Part shown: positions 1-5,674 of the stretch, in pieces
Position numbering within the stretch: the first letter of the stretch is position 1
Layout of the letters: the number at the start of each line of letters is the position of its first letter
Assembly (NCBI GenBank): GCA_964444685.1
Contig: CAYUIG010000075.1
Span: 1-10,910 of the forward strand
DNA length: 10,910 bases
Origin: CAYUIG01 sp964444685
Lineage (GTDB): Bacteria; Gemmatimonadota; Gemmatimonadetes; Longimicrobiales; RSA9
Reading direction: 5' to 3'
Translations under genes and position numbers: made by a program
The notes under the pieces: generated by a model
Told to the model about the DNA's origin: nothing
Database searches by the model: none
Seen by the model: only the letters and a program-made list of their open reading frames with translations

Positions 1-878
1 GCCCCATCGCCGACTCGTTCTTCACGATCACGACGATGATCATCGCGATCCCGACGGGCGTGAAGATCTTCAACTGGATCGCGACGATGTGGGGCGGGTC
101 GCTGCGTTTCACCACGGCCATGATGTTCTGCGTCGGCGCCGTGGCCACCTTCACGATCGGCGGCGTGAGCGGCGTGATGCACGCGACGTCGCCGCACGAC
201 CTGCAGCAGACCGACACGTACTTCGTGGTGGCGCATTTCCACTACGTGCTGGTGGGCGGTCTGATCCTGGCCATCTTCGGCGGCATCTTCTACTGGTTCC
301 CGAAGGTCACCGGCAGGTTCATGGACGAGAAGCTCGGGAAGTGGTTCTTCTGGTTGTACTTCATTGCGTTCAACCTGACGTTCATGCCGATGCACTGGAC
401 GGGTCTGCTCGGCATGCCGCGCCGGATCTTCACCTATTCGGCCGAGCTCAACCTCGAGACACTGAACATGCTCTCGACGGTGGGCGGACTGCTGCACATC
501 CCGGCCGTGCTGCTGCTCGCGTGGAATCTGGTGCGCAGCATGAAGCGCGGCGCTCCGGCCGACTCGAACCCGTGGGGTGCGGCGTCGCTCGAATGGGCTA
601 CCACCTCGCCGCCGGCGGTGCACAACTTCAACACCATCCCGACGGTGCACAGCCGGGAGCCGCTCTGGACGGAGCGCGAGCAGGTGATCGCTGCGGCGCA
701 GGGCCCGATCGAGCCCGACATGCACATGCCGCCGAACTCCCACTGGCCGATCTTCACAGCGGTCGGTGTGATCATGACCTTCATCCTGTTCATGGCACCG
801 GCCTGGTGGGCACCGCTGGTGGGACTGGCATGGGCGTTCTACGGCGCGATGAGGTGGGCGTATGAGCCCATTCACTGA
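1..878 (+). CDS. ctaD: Cytochrome c oxidase subunit I, 3' part (5' end outside window)
   Basis: This is the C-terminal 291 residues of the catalytic subunit of an aa3/caa3-type haem-copper oxidase, which reduces O2 to water and pumps protons across the inner membrane. The first full codon is at base 3 and the frame is open from the window edge. The K-channel signature AIPTGVK, with its Thr and Lys, is at 48-68. The HFH pair in VVAHFHYV (234-242) supplies the haem a3 and haem a axial histidines. The residue before the conserved Asp in TDTYFVV is Thr (210-212), where mitochondrial enzymes have the Mg-site His. Two further hydrophobic segments near the C-terminus (about 750-860) look like the extra helices of the 14-helix caa3 form. 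The copper-B and cross-linked Tyr region lies upstream of the window. Subunits III and IV follow directly. The family assignment is near certain. Confidence 0.98.
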   Translation, partial: PIADSFFTITTMIIAIPTGVKIFNWIATMWGGSLRFTTAMMFCVGAVATFTIGGVSGVMHATSPHDLQQTDTYFVVAHFHYVLVGGLILAIFGGIFYWFPKVTGRFMDEKLGKWFFWLYFIAFNLTFMPMHWTGLLGMPRRIFTYSAELNLETLNMLSTVGGLLHIPAVLLLAWNLVRSMKRGAPADSNPWGAASLEWATTSPPAVHNFNTIPTVHSREPLWTEREQVIAAAQGPIEPDMHMPPNSHWPIFTAVGVIMTFILFMAPAWWAPLVGLAWAFYGAMRWAYEPIH

Positions 879-883
879 GATTC

Positions 884-941
884 GGAGACTGGAGACTGGT
901 TTACATCGGGGTCTCCCGCTTTCAACCAGACTCCAGACTCC
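884..941 (+). other. Imperfect 18-bp inverted repeat (possible mRNA hairpin)
   Basis: The arms 884-901 and 924-941 pair at 16 of 18 positions around a 22-base loop. The two mismatches are A opposite A and lie 7 bases apart, as expected if the arms derive from heptamer units. There is no T-tract after it and the next subunit gene of the same complex follows, so an intercistronic processing or stability element is more likely than a terminator. Function is inferred only from position. Confidence 0.55.
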
Positions 942-962
942 GGACTCCCGACTCCCGACTCG
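884..962 (+). repeat. Heptamer-periodic GACT repeat between ctaD and ctaE
   Basis: Two tandem GGAGACT units (884-897) are followed, after a spacer, by five tandem units of consensus NGACTCC (928-962: AGACTCC twice, GGACTCC, CGACTCC, CGACTCG). The core GACT begins at 887, 894, 929, 936, 943, 950 and 957, so all copies share one 7-base phase even across the spacer. Most of the 96-base gap between two cotranscribed oxidase genes is taken up by this array. It resembles in style the heptanucleotide repeats of some bacterial genomes, such as cyanobacterial STRR elements, but homology is not implied. Confidence 0.8.
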
Positions 963-974
963 AAGTTAACGGAG

Positions 975-1568
975 ATGGCAGAAGCAACCACGGCACACGC
1001 GCACCCGAAGACGGCGACCGGGCTCGATACGCTCAAGCTCGGCTTCTGGGTGTTCATGGGATCGGAGACCCTGTTTTTCGGCTCCCTGATCTCGACCTAC
1101 ATGGTGTACAAGCACGAGAGCGTCGTCGGGCCGTACACCTCCGAGATCCTGAACATCCCGCTCACGTCGATCAGCACCTTCGTCCTGCTGATGAGCTCGC
1201 TGGCGATGGTGATCGCGCTCGACGCGGTGCAGCGGGGGAGCCGGAAGGGTGCGCTGATCTGGCTGGGCGCGGTGATCCTGCTGGGCGGCACCTTCCTCGG
1301 GTTCCAGGCGTACGAGTTCACGCACTTCTATCACGTCGGGCTGACGCTCCAGACGAACCTGTTCGGGTCGAGCTTCTTCATCCTGACCGGGTTCCACGGC
1401 GCGCACGTGACGATCGGCGTGATGTGGCTGGCGATCCTGTGGCTGTCGGCGCTGCGCGGGACACTGGGCCCGTCCAGGGCGCTGCAGGTCGAGATCGCCG
1501 GACTGTACTGGCACTTCGTCGACATCGTGTGGATCGTGATCTTCACCCTGATCTACCTGATCGAGTAG
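975..1568 (+). CDS. ctaE: Cytochrome c oxidase subunit III
   Basis: This 197-residue integral membrane subunit of the oxidase supports stability of the catalytic core and proton uptake. About five transmembrane helices are visible. The motif GSETLFFGSL (29-38) carries the conserved Glu31. GFHGAHV and the C-terminal YWHFVDIVWIVIF are classic subunit III signatures. It lacks the first two helices of the seven-helix form; those appear to be attached to subunit I here. The ATG at 975 is the only usable start before the first helix, since no in-frame ATG, GTG or TTG lies close upstream. Its GGAG (971-974) abuts the start codon with no spacer, which is unusual and suggests weak or coupled initiation. 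It is separated from ctaD by the heptamer repeat and followed by ctaF after 4 bases. Confidence 0.97.
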   Translation: MAEATTAHAHPKTATGLDTLKLGFWVFMGSETLFFGSLISTYMVYKHESVVGPYTSEILNIPLTSISTFVLLMSSLAMVIALDAVQRGSRKGALIWLGAVILLGGTFLGFQAYEFTHFYHVGLTLQTNLFGSSFFILTGFHGAHVTIGVMWLAILWLSALRGTLGPSRALQVEIAGLYWHFVDIVWIVIFTLIYLIE

Positions 1569-1572
1569 GAAC

Positions 1573-1908
1573 ATGGCGGACACGCAGGTACACGAAGCGC
1601 ACGAGGGCGGGCACGCGTCGGTGAAGACGTACGTGCTGGTGGGTGCCATCCTCACGATCGTCACGGCGATCGAGGTGGCCATCTTCTACATCCCCGCCCT
1701 CGACCGCGTGCTGATTCCGGTTCTGCTCACGCTCTCGGCCGCGAAGTTCGCGATGGTCGTGATGTTCTACATGCACCTGAAGTTCGACCATCCGCTTTTC
1801 TCGCGGGTCTTCCTGGCTCCGATGTTCCTCGCCGTGCTCGTGGTCGTCGGCATGGTGCTGCTGTTCAAGTACCTGCCGCAGTTCTACCTGTACGGCGGCA
1901 GTCCCTGA
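1573..1908 (+). CDS. ctaF: Cytochrome c oxidase subunit IV family protein
   Basis: This is a 111-residue small subunit of the bacterial oxidase, of the prokaryotic COX4 family, with an accessory or assembly role. A His/Glu-rich N-terminus of about 16 residues is followed by three hydrophobic helices (roughly 17-38, 46-68 and 78-101). The FYMHLKFDH segment at the end of helix 2 is typical of the family, as are the length and the position directly after subunit III. AGGA (1567-1570) overlaps the ctaE stop codon and lies just upstream of the ATG, so translation is probably coupled. The symbol follows Bacillus usage for this family. Confidence 0.93.
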   Translation: MADTQVHEAHEGGHASVKTYVLVGAILTIVTAIEVAIFYIPALDRVLIPVLLTLSAAKFAMVVMFYMHLKFDHPLFSRVFLAPMFLAVLVVVGMVLLFKYLPQFYLYGGSP

Positions 1909-1909
1909 G

Positions 1910-2125
1910 GTGTCACTGCTCCCGTTCCACCGGGTGCTGATTGCTTCGGCGATCGTATTCTGCGCCGGCTTCTCGTTCTGGGAGCTGGCGCGATACGCAT
2001 CCACGGGCGGTACGACGGAGCTGGTCGTCGGGATCGTGTTCGCCGCCCTCGCGGGCGTGCTGATCGTGTACTTCCTGCACATGCGCCGCATCCTCGGCCT
2101 GCACGGCCGGCGGGGGGACGAATGA
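1910..2125 (+). CDS. Small two-helix membrane protein, possible oxidase accessory protein
   Basis: This 71-residue protein is not assigned to a family I can name. It starts at GTG 1910, one base after the ctaF stop, and its own stop overlaps the next start (ATGA, 2122-2125). Two hydrophobic helices are clear: about residues 9-28, and 36-58 ending in FLHMRR, with a basic C-terminal tail (RRILGLHGRRGDE). The near-zero spacing to ctaF implies translational coupling to the oxidase genes. A small accessory or assembly protein of the oxidase is a reasonable inference from position only. A downstream GTG at 1934 is an alternative start but would trim the first helix. The clean packing between neighbours supports it as a real gene. 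Confidence 0.75.
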   Translation: MSLLPFHRVLIASAIVFCAGFSFWELARYASTGGTTELVVGIVFAALAGVLIVYFLHMRRILGLHGRRGDE

Positions 2126-2625
2126 GCGTGCTCGATACCATCCGCGACCTGTACGGCTACAACCGGTGGGCGAACGAGCGCGTGCTGGAGGCCACGGCCG
2201 CGCTCGACGCCGAGCGCTTCACGCGCGACATGGGCAGCAGCTTCCCGTCGGTGCGCGACACGCTGATCCACGTCCTGTCCTCCGACTGGGTCTGGCTGGA
2301 GCGGTGGCACGGCCGCTCCCCGGCCGCGCGGCCGGCCGAGTGGGTGCTCGAGACGCACGCGCAGGTGGCCGAGCGCTGGCGGGCGATCCAGGACGAGCGG
2401 GAGGCGTTCATCGAAACGCTGTCACCCGCTTCACTCGAGACCATCATCGACTACCGGACCACCCGTGGCGAGCCGTACCGGGGTCCGCTCGAGCAGCTGC
2501 TGCGGCACGTGGTCAACCATTCCACGTATCATCGGGGTCAGATCACGACGATGCTCCGCCAGCTCGGTGCGACGCCCGCTTCGACGGACCTCGTCGCGTA
2601 CCATCGCACGCTGGCCGCTCGCTGA
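2122..2625 (+). CDS. DinB-family four-helix metal-binding protein
   Basis: This 167-residue protein has the DinB fold, a four-helix bundle with a metal site. Characterised relatives include thiol-dependent S-transferases and hydrolases, but most members have no known substrate. The N-terminal YNRWANERVLEA is typical of the family. The three expected metal-ligand histidines are present: His50 (LIHVLSSDW), and His133 and His137 in NHSTYHRGQ. Length matches the family. Its ATG overlaps the stop of the small membrane protein gene by four bases, so it is coupled to the tail of the oxidase operon, though no functional link is evident. A second, diverged DinB-type gene follows. The specific reaction cannot be inferred. 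Confidence 0.92.
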   Translation: MSVLDTIRDLYGYNRWANERVLEATAALDAERFTRDMGSSFPSVRDTLIHVLSSDWVWLERWHGRSPAARPAEWVLETHAQVAERWRAIQDEREAFIETLSPASLETIIDYRTTRGEPYRGPLEQLLRHVVNHSTYHRGQITTMLRQLGATPASTDLVAYHRTLAAR

Positions 2626-2635
2626 GCGGGCCAGC
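2610..2635 (+). other. GC-rich stem-loop spanning the dinB-type stop codon
   Basis: GCTGGCCGCTC (2610-2620) can pair with GAGCGGGCCAGC (2624-2635) through 11 pairs with one bulged G, around a 3-base loop. The TGA stop (2623-2625) sits at the loop edge. No T-tract follows, so if it ends transcription it is not a canonical intrinsic terminator. An mRNA-stability element, or chance in GC-rich DNA, are the alternatives. Confidence 0.4.
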
Positions 2636-2661
2636 CAGTTCATCGCCGTGTACGAAGCCGC

Positions 2662-2668
2662 GAGGAGG
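2662..2668 (+). promoter_or_regulatory. Strong ribosome binding site fixing the GTG start at 2673
   Basis: GAGGAGG lies four bases before GTG 2673. It decides the start of the second DinB-type gene, whose frame stays open far upstream only as an out-of-frame reading of the preceding gene. Confidence 0.8.
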
Positions 2669-2672
2669 TAGC

Positions 2673-3212
2673 GTGTCCGCCTGTTTCGAGCGACCGGGAC
2701 CGGACGAGTACAATCCGTATTTCGGGAAGTACATCGCGCGCGTGCCCGATGGCGACCTGGTGCAGATCCTCCAGAACCAGCTCGCCCAGACGCTGATGCT
2801 GCTGCGGCCGCTGTCGGAGGCGCAGGGCGGTTTCGCGTATGCGCCCGGCAAGTGGACGATCAAGGAAGTGATCGGCCACATGTCGGACGTGGAGCGCGTC
2901 ATGGCGTACCGGGCGCTGCACTGCGCGCGTAACGACAGCGCACCCCTGCCGTCGTTCGACGAGAACGGGTGGATGCCGCCCGCGGGGTTCAATGACCGCA
3001 CCATGCTCGGCCTCATGGACGAGCTGGCTGCCGTACGCGCCGCATCGGTCGCGTTGTTCGCGGGACTGCCGCAGGAGGCGTGGGTGCGCGCCTCGGTCGT
3101 GGGCGGCACGCGCACGAGCGTCCGCGCACTCGCCTGCATCATCGCCGGCCACGAGCTGCATCACCGCGACGGGCTGCGCCAGAACTACCTCGAGATCATC
3201 CCTGCGGTCTGA
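2673..3212 (+). CDS. DinB_2-type (DinB superfamily) protein
   Basis: This 179-residue protein is of the second DinB-like subfamily, a four-helix bundle with a three-histidine metal site. The N-terminus carries PDEYNPYFGKYIARVPDGD, typical of this group. The segment YAPGKWTIKEVIGHMSDVER places His69, and AGHELHHRDGL places His160 and His164, completing the site. The GTG start is chosen because GAGGAGG sits four bases upstream and the conserved N-terminus begins just after it. It is clearly different in sequence from the preceding DinB protein, so this is not a recent tandem duplication. The substrate is unknown; some relatives act on low-molecular-weight thiols. It may start its own expression unit after the stem-loop at 2610-2635. 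Confidence 0.92.
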   Translation: MSACFERPGPDEYNPYFGKYIARVPDGDLVQILQNQLAQTLMLLRPLSEAQGGFAYAPGKWTIKEVIGHMSDVERVMAYRALHCARNDSAPLPSFDENGWMPPAGFNDRTMLGLMDELAAVRAASVALFAGLPQEAWVRASVVGGTRTSVRALACIIAGHELHHRDGLRQNYLEIIPAV

Positions 3213-3238
3213 CCGACCGGCCCGACCGAGAGCGAACC

Positions 3239-3808
3239 ATGCATCAGGATCCAGCCGGCACTCGCATCCGTGTCCGTAGAAAGACGGCCGAGCGCATACC
3301 GGATCGGGGCCGGCGGCGCTGGGCGCGCTCGATGTTCTACGCGCACCTGTGGCTCGGCGTGCTCGCCACGGGCATCCTCCTGGTCATCGCGATCACGGGC
3401 GTCCTGCTGAACCACAAGCGCGGCCTGGGGTTGATGCCGGACGTGCCGAACGAGGCGGCCGGCGCGCTGGCCGAAGCGCTCCCGCTCGGTGATCTCGCCG
3501 CTGCTGCGGAAGCGGCGGTCCCGCCGGAAGTGGCAGCGGCCGGCATCGACAGAATGGATGTCCGCCCGGGCGATGGACTGATCAAGGTACGCTTCGACAA
3601 CCGCGCCGTCACCGAAGCCACGGTGGACATCCACACCGGCCGCGTGCTGCACGTCGGCGAACGGAACGACGTGTTCCTCGAGAAGCTGCACTCCGGCGAA
3701 ATCTTCGGCGACCTCTGGATCCTGCTGAGCGACGCGGGCGCCGTATTGCTCTTGATCGTGCTCGTGAGCGGCTACTGGCTCTGGCTGTACCCGAAGCGAA
3801 GGGCATGA
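3239..3808 (+). CDS. PepSY-associated two-helix membrane protein
   Basis: This 189-residue protein has a basic cytoplasmic N-terminus, a first helix at about 33-56 (AHLWLGVLATG, ending ITGVLLNHK), an extracytoplasmic domain of about 100 residues, and a second helix at about 158-185 ending in SGYWLWLYPKRR. The His-x3-Gly in the first helix, the TGVLLNHK end, and LHSGEIFG (150-157) before the second helix are hallmarks of PepSY-type membrane proteins. Longer relatives include iron-siderophore reductases. This short form has no visible redox domain, so its exact role is unknown; a link to iron or periplasmic redox is inference. The ATG at 3239 has only a weak GAGAG (3228-3232) upstream, but fits the helix layout. 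Its stop overlaps the next start (ATGA), implying a coupled pair. Confidence 0.87.
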   Translation: MHQDPAGTRIRVRRKTAERIPDRGRRRWARSMFYAHLWLGVLATGILLVIAITGVLLNHKRGLGLMPDVPNEAAGALAEALPLGDLAAAAEAAVPPEVAAAGIDRMDVRPGDGLIKVRFDNRAVTEATVDIHTGRVLHVGERNDVFLEKLHSGEIFGDLWILLSDAGAVLLLIVLVSGYWLWLYPKRRA

Positions 3809-4119
3809 CCGCGTCGCACATCGCGCTCCTGCTCGGGCTGTTCGTCGCTCCGGCGATCCTCCTCTACTCCGGCCACCACCTGCGCGACCGGAGCCCGCGC
3901 GGCAAGCGCAGGTTCTGGGGCGGCGTCGTCGGCCACATCGCGGGCATGCTCGTTGCCGCGGCTGCCATGATGGGCCCGCCCGTCTGGTGGGAGGGCGGCG
4001 GCGCGTTCCGCGAGTTCGCGGTTTACTGGTCCATGCTCATCGGATTCCTTGCCGGAAAGCTGATCGGCTGGGCGCTGCCGCCCCGGGAATCGTTGCCGGA
4101 GAACCGGCCCGCAGCGTAG
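3805..4119 (+). CDS. Three-helix membrane protein of unknown function, coupled to the PepSY protein
   Basis: This 104-residue protein belongs to no family I recognise. Three hydrophobic helices are visible at about residues 5-22, 38-57 and 71-91, joined by a basic loop (HHLRDRSPRGKRRF) and a Trp/Gly-rich loop (PPVWWEGGG). The start overlaps the PepSY gene stop by four bases, so the two proteins are probably made together and may interact in the membrane. Histidines at 24, 25 and 44 lie in or near membrane segments, but whether they bind metal or haem cannot be told from the sequence. Confidence 0.8.
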   Translation: MTASHIALLLGLFVAPAILLYSGHHLRDRSPRGKRRFWGGVVGHIAGMLVAAAAMMGPPVWWEGGGAFREFAVYWSMLIGFLAGKLIGWALPPRESLPENRPAA

Positions 4120-4122
4120 TTT

Positions 4123-4157
4123 GGAAGGACCTCCCCGGACGAACCCATCGTCCGATC
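4123..4157 (+). promoter_or_regulatory. Distant Shine-Dalgarno bridged by a perfect hairpin
   Basis: GGAAGGA (4123-4129) is the only good Shine-Dalgarno before the ATG at 4158, but lies 28 bases away. Between them, CGGACGA (4136-4142) pairs perfectly with TCGTCCG (4148-4154) around a 5-base loop. If this 19-base hairpin forms in the mRNA, the effective spacing falls to 9 bases, close to ideal. A hairpin acting this way is known in phage T4 gene 25; use of it here is inference. Confidence 0.5.
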
Positions 4158-5117
4158 ATGCTCAGATACCTCACGATCCTGGCCGTCCTTGCCGCGTGCG
4201 CGGACGCATCCGGCCCGGAACCCTCGGGGGACGCGTCGCCTGAACCGGGACTCGGCCCCAACGTCAGCCTCGAAGGGCGACGGTCGTTCCCGGCGGACAA
4301 CCCGTGGAACACCGACGTCTCCAACGAGCCGGCGGATCCCAACTCGGCCACGCTGATCGCGGCGTGCGGGCTCAAGAAGCTGCATCCGGACTTCGGCACC
4401 GTGTGGAACGGCGCGCCGAACGGGATTCCGTACGTCGTAGTGGACGGAGCGCAGGCGCGCGTCCCGGTCTCGTTCTACTACGATGACGAAAGCGACCCGG
4501 GCCCGTATCCGATCCCGCCCGACGCACCGATCGAGGGCGGCCCGAACGCTTCCGGCGATCGGCACGTGATAGTCATCGACCGCGATGCGTGGAAGCTGTA
4601 CGAGCTTTACGACGCGCGGCCGGTGGACGGCGGCGCGCGCTGGGAAGCCGGCTCGGGCGCGGTGTTCGACCTGAGCTCGAACGACCTGCGCCCCGCGGGC
4701 TGGACGTCCGCGGATGCGGCGGGACTGCCGATCTTCCCGGGGCTCGTCCGCTACGACGAGGCGGTGGAGCAGGGTGAGATCCGGCACGCGCTGCGCTTCA
4801 CCTGCCCGCAGACGCGCCGCGCCTACGTGTGGCCGGCGCGCCACTGGGCGAGCAGCCGGACCGATCCCAACCTGCCGCCGATGGGCATGCGCGTGCGACT
4901 GCGCGCAGACTTCGACATCTCCGGCTTCCCGGCCGAGGTGCAGGTGATCCTCACCGCACTCAAGCGCTACGGGATGTTCCTTGCCGACAACGGCTCGGGC
5001 TGGTTCATCAGCGGCGCACCGGATCCGCGCTGGAGCGACGAGAACCTCAATGCGCTGAAGACCGTGCCTTCATCGGCTTTCGAAGTGGTGCGCATGGGTG
5101 CCATCGTTACCCCATGA
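4158..5117 (+). CDS. Putative secreted lipoprotein of a conserved family of unknown function
   Basis: This 319-residue protein starts with a short hydrophobic signal and a lipobox-like LAAC (11-14), so it is probably lipid-anchored on the outside of the inner membrane or sorted to the outer membrane. A Pro/Gly/Ser-rich linker (to about 37) leads to a single domain running to the C-terminus. The domain has strongly family-like blocks: FPADNPWNTDVSNEP (44-58), YDDESDPGPYPIPPDAPIEGG (about 108-128), GDRHVIVIDRD (133-143), PAGWTSADAAGLPIFPGLVRY (179-199), YVWPARHWASS (223-233) and LADNGSGWFISGAPDPRW (275-292). I recognise these as recurring in uncharacterised proteins from several phyla but know no established activity. 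Conserved Asp, His, Arg and Trp residues suggest a binding or catalytic site. ATG 4158 is preferred because no other start lies between it and the preceding gene in this frame. Confidence 0.85.
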   Translation: MLRYLTILAVLAACADASGPEPSGDASPEPGLGPNVSLEGRRSFPADNPWNTDVSNEPADPNSATLIAACGLKKLHPDFGTVWNGAPNGIPYVVVDGAQARVPVSFYYDDESDPGPYPIPPDAPIEGGPNASGDRHVIVIDRDAWKLYELYDARPVDGGARWEAGSGAVFDLSSNDLRPAGWTSADAAGLPIFPGLVRYDEAVEQGEIRHALRFTCPQTRRAYVWPARHWASSRTDPNLPPMGMRVRLRADFDISGFPAEVQVILTALKRYGMFLADNGSGWFISGAPDPRWSDENLNALKTVPSSAFEVVRMGAIVTP

Positions 5118-5146
5118 GCGGCTGGCCCGGATGCTGCGCCGGCCGC
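5118..5146 (+). other. Stem-loop directly after the lipoprotein stop codon
   Basis: GCGGCTGGC (5118-5126) pairs with GCCGGCCGC (5138-5146) over 9 positions, one of them a G-U wobble, around an 11-base loop. It starts at the base following the TGA. No T-tract follows, so it may be a terminator of non-canonical type, an mRNA 3' end protector, or chance. Confidence 0.35.
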
Positions 5147-5159
5147 ACGTCACACACGC

Positions 5160-5167
5160 GGAGGGGA
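5160..5167 (+). promoter_or_regulatory. Strong ribosome binding site fixing the start at 5170
   Basis: GGAGGGGA, with GGAGG ending five bases before ATG 5170, sets the start of the ferritin-like gene. The in-frame ATG at 5098 would overlap the lipoprotein gene and add residues with no family resemblance. Confidence 0.75.
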
Positions 5168-5169
5168 AG

Positions 5170-5634
5170 ATGGCGCGAAAGAAGGGCAACCAGATCGTCG
5201 ACGAGCTGACGGTGGCCTACTGGATGGAGATCGAGACGGTGATGAACTACATCGCCAACTCGACCAACCTGGACGGGCTGCGCGCGCAGGAGATCCGCGA
5301 GTCACTGGCCGAGGACATCCAGGAGGAGCTGGGTCACGCACAGCGGCTGGGCGCGCGGATCCGTGAGCTGGGCGGCACAGTGCCCGGCAGCATGGACTTC
5401 GAGGCCTCGCAGAAGGGACTCCAGCCGCCCGCCGACTCGACCGACATGGTGGCCGTCATCCGCGGCGTGATCGCCGCCGAAGACGCCGCCATCACGCAGT
5501 ACCGCAAGCTGATCGAGCTGTGCGAAGGCGAGGACTGGGTGACGCAGGACCTGTGCATCGCCGCGCTCGCCGACGAGGAAACGCACCGGCGCGACTTCCA
5601 GGGATTCCTGAAGGAGTTCGAGCGGAAGAAGTGA
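5170..5634 (+). CDS. Bacterioferritin-like diiron protein (ferritin-like domain)
   Basis: This 154-residue four-helix-bundle protein should bind and oxidise Fe(II), with iron storage or oxidative protection as the likely role. All six ligands expected of a bacterioferritin-type diiron centre are visible: Glu20 in helix A, Glu53 and His56 (EELGH), Glu104 (AAEDAAI), and Glu136 and His139 (DEETH). The 33-residue step from Glu20 to Glu53 equals that in E. coli Bfr. The position of the haem-ligating Met52 of E. coli Bfr is Leu54 here, so haem binding in that mode is not expected. Length is near the Bfr norm. The start at 5170 follows a strong ribosome binding site. Whether it builds a 24-mer cage is not visible; a smaller ferritin-like oxidase is an alternative. 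Confidence 0.9.
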   Translation: MARKKGNQIVDELTVAYWMEIETVMNYIANSTNLDGLRAQEIRESLAEDIQEELGHAQRLGARIRELGGTVPGSMDFEASQKGLQPPADSTDMVAVIRGVIAAEDAAITQYRKLIELCEGEDWVTQDLCIAALADEETHRRDFQGFLKEFERKK

Positions 5635-5674
5635 TGCCTCTTGCCTCGAACCCGCCGGTGCAGAAGCATCAGGC

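Noticed and set aside
1543..2358. 271-residue minus-strand frame across ctaF and the dinB-type gene
   Set aside because: It spans several well-supported plus-strand genes and shows only Arg/His-rich low-complexity sequence.
2166..2672. Upstream extension of the second DinB-type protein to a 348-residue product
   Set aside because: The extra residues are an out-of-frame reading of the first DinB gene; GAGGAGG before GTG 2673 and the family N-terminus place the start there.
3987..4157. Upstream extension of the lipoprotein frame
   Set aside because: It overlaps the three-helix membrane protein gene, gives unrelated Arg-rich sequence and would bury the signal peptide.
5632..5671. 6-bp inverted repeat TGATGC/GCATCA before the glycosyltransferase
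   Set aside because: The stem is short and the loop is 28 bases; it is not beyond chance expectation.
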